NCBI GenBank assembly: GCA_964492595.1
Contig: CAZBKY010000015.1
Coordinates: forward strand, 1-17,474
Source of the DNA: CAYNFP01 sp964492595
GTDB lineage: Bacteria > Bacillota_I > Bacilli_A > RF39 > UBA660
DNA length: 17,474 nucleotides
Reading direction: 5' to 3'
This document shows, in pieces, positions 14,412 through 17,474 of the stretch. Position numbers and translations under genes: made by a program. The notes below the pieces were generated by a model. The model ran no database searches, was not told the origin of the DNA, and saw only the letters and a list, made by a program, of their open reading frames with translations. Each line of letters opens with the position of its first letter. Within the stretch, counting starts at the first letter, position 1.

Positions 14412-14600
14412 ATGAAAACAATAAAAGCATTATTGAAGTATAAAGTAAATAAGAAGTTTGTTGTGTTCGCAGTAATTTTGTTGATAACTAATGCTATTAT
14501 ATTAACTGCATTTAGGTTTCAACATATGTATGAGTTCATATTTTTGATTACGTTTGATTATTATTCATTAAAGTATGTTCTTGTAATCACAAACGATTAG
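14412..14600 (+). CDS. Small hypothetical protein, one probable membrane segment
   Basis: A 62-aa open frame that I do not recognise. It has a basic N-terminus (MKTIKALLKYKVNKK), a hydrophobic segment at about residues 17-33 (FVVFAVILLITNAIILT) and a second, aromatic-rich semi-hydrophobic stretch (40-58). There is no clear Shine-Dalgarno before ATG 14412; a promoter predicted 8 nt upstream could give a nearly leaderless message. Its stop overlaps the tatD ribosome site, so it may be coupled to tatD. It fills most of the 285-nt gap between spoVT and tatD, and the low complexity of AT-rich DNA means it may be spurious. A small hydrophobic peptide with a convergent minus-strand terminator beneath its 5' end resembles a type I toxin arrangement, but this is unproven. 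Confidence 0.4.
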   Translation: MKTIKALLKYKVNKKFVVFAVILLITNAIILTAFRFQHMYEFIFLITFDYYSLKYVLVITND

Positions 14601-14609
14601 AGGTTTTTG

Positions 14610-15371
14610 ATGTTGATTGATACTCACGCTCATATATATGAGGATTATTATGATAATATTGATGAGATATTAAAAAATGCTAATTTTAATTGTGTAGAAA
14701 TAGTAATTAACTGTTCTACAAGTTTTAGTAATTTTGAAGAAGTTATAAAATATTCAAAATTATATGGTTTTTATTATACTTTGGGAATTCATCCGGAAGA
14801 AATTGATGATAGTAATTTTTCCGTTTTTGAAGAATATATTGTTAATAATCTGAGTAATCCAAAATTTATTGCTGTGGGAGAAATAGGACTGGACTATTTT
14901 CATAATAAAAATAACATAGAGAAACAAAAAAAATGGTTTTCTTTCCAGCTCTCAGTCGCAGAAAAATATAATTTGCCGGTCGTAATTCACTCTAGAGATG
15001 CAACCGAAGATACTATTAAAATATTAAAAAAATATAAATTAAAAGGAATAATTCATTGCTTCTCTGATTCAGTGGAAATTGGTAGGGAATATATAAAATT
15101 AGGATATAAGCTTGGTATAGGCGGACTTATTACATTTAAAAACAGCGATTTAAAAGAAAAAATCAATGAACTTGGAATAGAAAATATTGTTTTAGAAACA
15201 GATGCCCCTTATTTAAGCCCCGAGCCCAAAAGAGGCAAAAAAAATGAACCTGCAAACATTAAAATAATTGCTCAAAAACTTGCAGAAATCCTAAACTTAG
15301 ACCTTCAGGAAATAGAAAAAATTACCACCGCAAACTGCAAAAAAATTTTTGACTTTGATAGAAAAAAATGA
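14610..15371 (+). CDS. tatD: TatD family metal-dependent DNase
   Basis: TIM-barrel amidohydrolase-superfamily nuclease (YabD in Bacillus); homologues are 3'-5' exonucleases or deoxyribonucleases linked to DNA repair. It is 253 aa. Metal ligands: H6 and H8 in DTHAH, E91 in VGEIGLDY, H127 in VIHSRD, H149 in IIHCFS, and D198 in LETDAPYL. ATG 14610 is chosen, with AGAGG (14599-14603) 6 nt upstream; TTG 14607 is an in-frame alternative adding one residue. In Bacillus metS precedes tatD; here it does not. Confidence 0.93.
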   Translation: MLIDTHAHIYEDYYDNIDEILKNANFNCVEIVINCSTSFSNFEEVIKYSKLYGFYYTLGIHPEEIDDSNFSVFEEYIVNNLSNPKFIAVGEIGLDYFHNKNNIEKQKKWFSFQLSVAEKYNLPVVIHSRDATEDTIKILKKYKLKGIIHCFSDSVEIGREYIKLGYKLGIGGLITFKNSDLKEKINELGIENIVLETDAPYLSPEPKRGKKNEPANIKIIAQKLAEILNLDLQEIEKITTANCKKIFDFDRKK

Positions 15372-15377
15372 TATAAT
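15349..15377 (+). promoter_or_regulatory. Strong sigma-A promoter inside the end of tatD
   Basis: -35 TTGACT (15349-15354), a 17-nt spacer, and -10 TATAAT (15372-15377) preceded by TGA, making it also an extended -10. Predicted start is about 15384. It lies in the last codons of tatD and should drive the 3D-domain gene and ksgA. Confidence 0.8.
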
Positions 15378-15401
15378 TTATATGTATTTTAAAGGAGCTT
15401 T

Positions 15402-15950
15402 ATGAAAGTATATAAACCTAAAAAATGGCTTACTTATATAAGAATGTTTTCATTAATATTTTTTGTGTTTTTACTATGTACATCAGGTTTAAATAGAAGC
15501 TCAATTACAATAACAACAAATGAAAATACAAATAAAGCACTTAATTATAAAGTAATAGAGGAACATCAAAAAATTTCATACCAAACATCTTTATATGAAG
15601 CAGTATCTAAATTCACTGGAGAATTAACAGGGTATGCTGGAGATTGTCCTTTATGTAGCGGTGTAGTGGCATGTAAACCCAGAATCAATGTTCTTGAAAA
15701 AGGAATAATGTTTTCAGATGCAGAATATGGTCAAATTAGAATGGTGGCAAGCTCTAAAAAATATCCATGCGGGACAGTACTTAGATTTAACGTAAGTCGA
15801 GTTTCAGATGAACCTATTATTGCTGTTATAATGGATAGAGGTGTAGGGGGTAATGATATCGATCTGCTTATGGAAAGTGAAAGCGAAGCAAGAGTTAATG
15901 TAGGAAGAATTAGAAATTTAGAATTTGATATATTAAGATTAGGATGGTAA
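15402..15950 (+). CDS. 3D-domain cell-wall protein (YabE-like position)
   Basis: Membrane-anchored or secreted protein, 182 aa. A basic N-terminus and a hydrophobic segment (about 11-30) form a signal anchor; a spacer runs to about 68; then a 3D domain (about 70-182), related to the MltA double-psi barrel and found in YabE/YocH-type peptidoglycan-active proteins. Recognisable parts: TGYAGDCPLCSG (C82, C85) with C91, KKYPCGTVLRF, and the VIMDRGVGGNDIDLL motif (D145, D154). The first of the three name-giving aspartates seems replaced by Ser118 in VASSKKYP. It occupies the place of yabE between tatD and ksgA in Bacillus but lacks the G5 and DUF348 domains. AAGGAG (15392-15397) precedes ATG 15402. 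rnmV, normally between yabE and ksgA, is absent. Confidence 0.8.
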   Translation: MKVYKPKKWLTYIRMFSLIFFVFLLCTSGLNRSSITITTNENTNKALNYKVIEEHQKISYQTSLYEAVSKFTGELTGYAGDCPLCSGVVACKPRINVLEKGIMFSDAEYGQIRMVASSKKYPCGTVLRFNVSRVSDEPIIAVIMDRGVGGNDIDLLMESESEARVNVGRIRNLEFDILRLGW

Positions 15951-16732
15951 GTGTGAAAAATTTTGAATACAAGAGGTCTCTTGGACAAAATTTTTTAATT
16001 GATGCAAATATAATTAATAAAATAATAGAGGAAGTAGAAATATACCCAGACTCTTTAATAATGGAAATTGGTCCAGGGTCTGGTGCTTTAACAAAAAAGT
16101 TGGTAGAACTTGGTGCAAATATAATATGTTTTGAAATAGATGAGAGACTAAAAAATGATTTAAGTAAAATAAAATCAAAAAACTTAGAGGTAATATATAC
16201 CGATTTTCTCAAAATAGATTTAAAGAAGTTTTTAAGTGAAAAAAAATATAAATATTTATACTTTATAGCCAATCTCCCTTACTATATAACAACCCCGATA
16301 ATAAATAAAATTTATAATGAATCAGATGCCTATCAGATGATTTTAATGGTTCAAAAAGAAGTGGCTGACAGATTTTTGGCTAAACCTTCAACAAAAGCTT
16401 ATAATTCATTAAGTGTGTTTTTGCAGTATAATTATAAAATTTCAAAAGTATTAAATGTTAGTAAACATTGTTTTTATCCAAAACCTAAAGTTGACAGCGG
16501 TGTTGTAAAATTTACCAAGCTTGAAAATAAAATAAAAGCAAATGATGAAGAAAAATTTTATAAATTAGTTAAAGATGCGTTTAAATTTAAAAGAAAAAAT
16601 TTAAAAAACAATTTAAAAGATTATAACTTAATTAAAATTTCACAAACATTAAAAAAATATAATAAAGATTTAACCGCAAGGGCTGAATCTTTAACAATTG
16701 AAGAATTTATAGATATATCTAACAACATATAG
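15944..16732 (+). CDS. rsmA: 16S rRNA adenine(1518/1519)-N6 dimethyltransferase KsgA/RsmA
   Basis: Dimethylates the two adjacent adenines of the 3'-terminal 16S rRNA hairpin, a late 30S maturation step. It is 262 aa. Motifs (numbered from the ATG): GQNFL (14-18), SAM motif I EIGPGSGALT (41-50), acidic FEIDERL, catalytic motif IV NLPYYITTP (110-118) and FYPKPKVDS (177-185). The start is uncertain: ATG 15944 overlaps the preceding gene by 7 nt; GTG 15953 has AGGATGG (15941-15947) 5 nt upstream and may be the real start, giving 259 aa. It is co-transcribed with the 3D-domain gene. ErmB-type methylases share the fold but the context fits KsgA. Confidence 0.95.
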   Translation: MVSVKNFEYKRSLGQNFLIDANIINKIIEEVEIYPDSLIMEIGPGSGALTKKLVELGANIICFEIDERLKNDLSKIKSKNLEVIYTDFLKIDLKKFLSEKKYKYLYFIANLPYYITTPIINKIYNESDAYQMILMVQKEVADRFLAKPSTKAYNSLSVFLQYNYKISKVLNVSKHCFYPKPKVDSGVVKFTKLENKIKANDEEKFYKLVKDAFKFKRKNLKNNLKDYNLIKISQTLKKYNKDLTARAESLTIEEFIDISNNI

Positions 16733-16747
16733 ATATATATTTTTTTT
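16713..16747 (+). terminator. Probable terminator at the end of ksgA
   Basis: ATATATCTA (16713-16721) pairs with TAGATATAT (16730-16738) around an 8-nt loop, followed by AT and seven T (16741-16747). The stem includes the ksgA stop codon. It is entirely AT-rich apart from one C-G pair, so strength is uncertain. Confidence 0.5.
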
Positions 16748-16776
16748 ATTATCATATATTTAGTGTAGGTGAATAT

Positions 16777-17474
16777 ATGATACAAGTAGGAGACTATGTC
16801 ACAAGAAAATCTCATAACAATGATATTATTTTTAAAGTAATTAAAACTGATGAAAAGATTTGCTATTTGAAAGGTGTTGAAGTAAGACTTCTAGCTGATG
16901 CATATGTATCAGATTTAATCAAAGTAAAAAAAAATGAAATAAAATATGATGATTCCCATGCTGAAAATATAATAAATAATCAAAACCTAAACAGAAGCGA
17001 TTATTTTTATATGCCTGGTAAAATACTTCATATAGATGGAGATGCTGAATATCTAAAGAAATGTATGGATTTTTATAAAAAAGCAAATGTACTAGCATTT
17101 GGTAAAACCGTTAATGAAAAAGAAACATACAAAAATATTTTAAATTATTTAGAAGAAACAAATCCTGATATTTTAGTAATAACCGGACATGATGCTTATT
17201 ATGGGGAAAAAAGCAATAAAAAATCAGAGTATAAAAATAGTTCAAGTTTTGTAAGTGCGGTAAGAGCAGCAAGGAAATATGAAAAATCTTATGAAAATTT
17301 AATAATTATTTCTGGGGCTTGCCAAAGCGACTATGAAAATTTAATAAGGGCGGGGTCAAATTTTGCATCCAGCCCTAAAAGAATAAATATTCATGCGCTA
17401 GATCCTGCAATTATTGCCGTATCTTTAAGTTATTTTGAAAAAGGAAAAGATATAGATTTACTGGAAACTTTATC
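16777..17474 (+). CDS. yabG: Sporulation-specific protease YabG (3' end outside window)
   Basis: YabG is a cysteine-type protease made late in sporulation that processes spore coat and cortex proteins (SpoIVA and others in Bacillus; preproSleC and CspBA in C. difficile). The first 232 codons are present and the frame is open to the window end. Visible signatures: an N-terminal beta segment (MIQVGDYVTRKSHNNDI), MPGKILHIDGDAEYL (79-93), VITGHDAYYG (134-143, His138) and IISGACQSDYE (177-187, Cys182); His138 and Cys182 are the likely catalytic pair. ATG 16777 has AGGTG (16767-16771) 5 nt upstream. CATATATT (16753-16760) resembles a mother-cell sigma-E/K -10 with a mismatch, but no clear -35 was found. 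It follows ksgA as in Bacillus. Confidence 0.93.
   Translation, partial: MIQVGDYVTRKSHNNDIIFKVIKTDEKICYLKGVEVRLLADAYVSDLIKVKKNEIKYDDSHAENIINNQNLNRSDYFYMPGKILHIDGDAEYLKKCMDFYKKANVLAFGKTVNEKETYKNILNYLEETNPDILVITGHDAYYGEKSNKKSEYKNSSSFVSAVRAARKYEKSYENLIIISGACQSDYENLIRAGSNFASSPKRINIHALDPAIIAVSLSYFEKGKDIDLLETL

Noticed and set aside
15910..16272. 120-codon minus-strand frame over the 3D gene and ksgA
   Set aside because: It overlaps two conserved genes and has a Phe/Ile/Ser-rich translation typical of the antisense of AT-rich coding DNA.
16753..16760. CATATATT as a sigma-E/sigma-K -10 for yabG
   Set aside because: One mismatch to the consensus and no recognisable -35 at the correct spacing in very AT-rich DNA; not strong enough to list as a feature.

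Overview
This AT-rich window (roughly 28% GC by eye) is an origin-proximal housekeeping region from a spore-forming member of the Bacillota (Firmicutes). BofA, SpoVT and YabG are sporulation proteins, and the gene order resembles the region near oriC in Bacillus and Clostridium. Clostridia is more likely than Bacilli, given the base composition and Thr at the GyrA Ser83-equivalent, but this is only an inference. No transposon, prophage, CRISPR array, rRNA or tRNA gene was seen, and no stretch over 300 bases lacks a gene.

Layout: the window opens inside the 3' end of gyrB, followed by complete gyrA. The 196-bp gap between gyrA and tadA is the most interesting non-coding part. It holds two near-perfect parS sites (ParB/Spo0J binding) with a perfect Noc-binding site (NBS) between them. 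A consensus sigma-A promoter whose -35 box overlaps the second parS palindrome follows, and then a short SRP RNA gene of about 73 nt with its own terminator. tadA starts just after the SRP RNA. A second NBS, identical to the first over 28 nt, lies inside the dnaX coding sequence.

From 3.5 to 13.2 kb is one co-directional, tightly packed run: dnaX, ybaB/ebfC, recR, bofA, holB, ricT, trmN6 (yabB), rsmI, pth and mfd. It covers the replication clamp loader (dnaX, holB), recombination and transcription-coupled repair (recR, mfd), tRNA/rRNA modification and recycling (tadA, trmN6, rsmI, pth), and RNA-maturation/development factors (ricT, bofA). The only minus-strand gene is ppa (family I inorganic pyrophosphatase), convergent with mfd and divergent from spoVT. 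After spoVT comes a small unknown membrane-peptide ORF in a gap with a hairpin whose T-tract points to the minus strand. Then come tatD, a 3D-domain cell-wall protein, ksgA (rsmA) and the 5' part of yabG.

The most notable observations are the parS-NBS-parS composite site with its twin NBS in dnaX, a 12-bp in-frame tandem duplication in a conserved part of gyrA, the Alu-less SRP RNA with compensatory base changes, and a possible antisense arrangement over the small ORF between spoVT and tatD. Protein identities rest on recognised motifs; no database searches were run.
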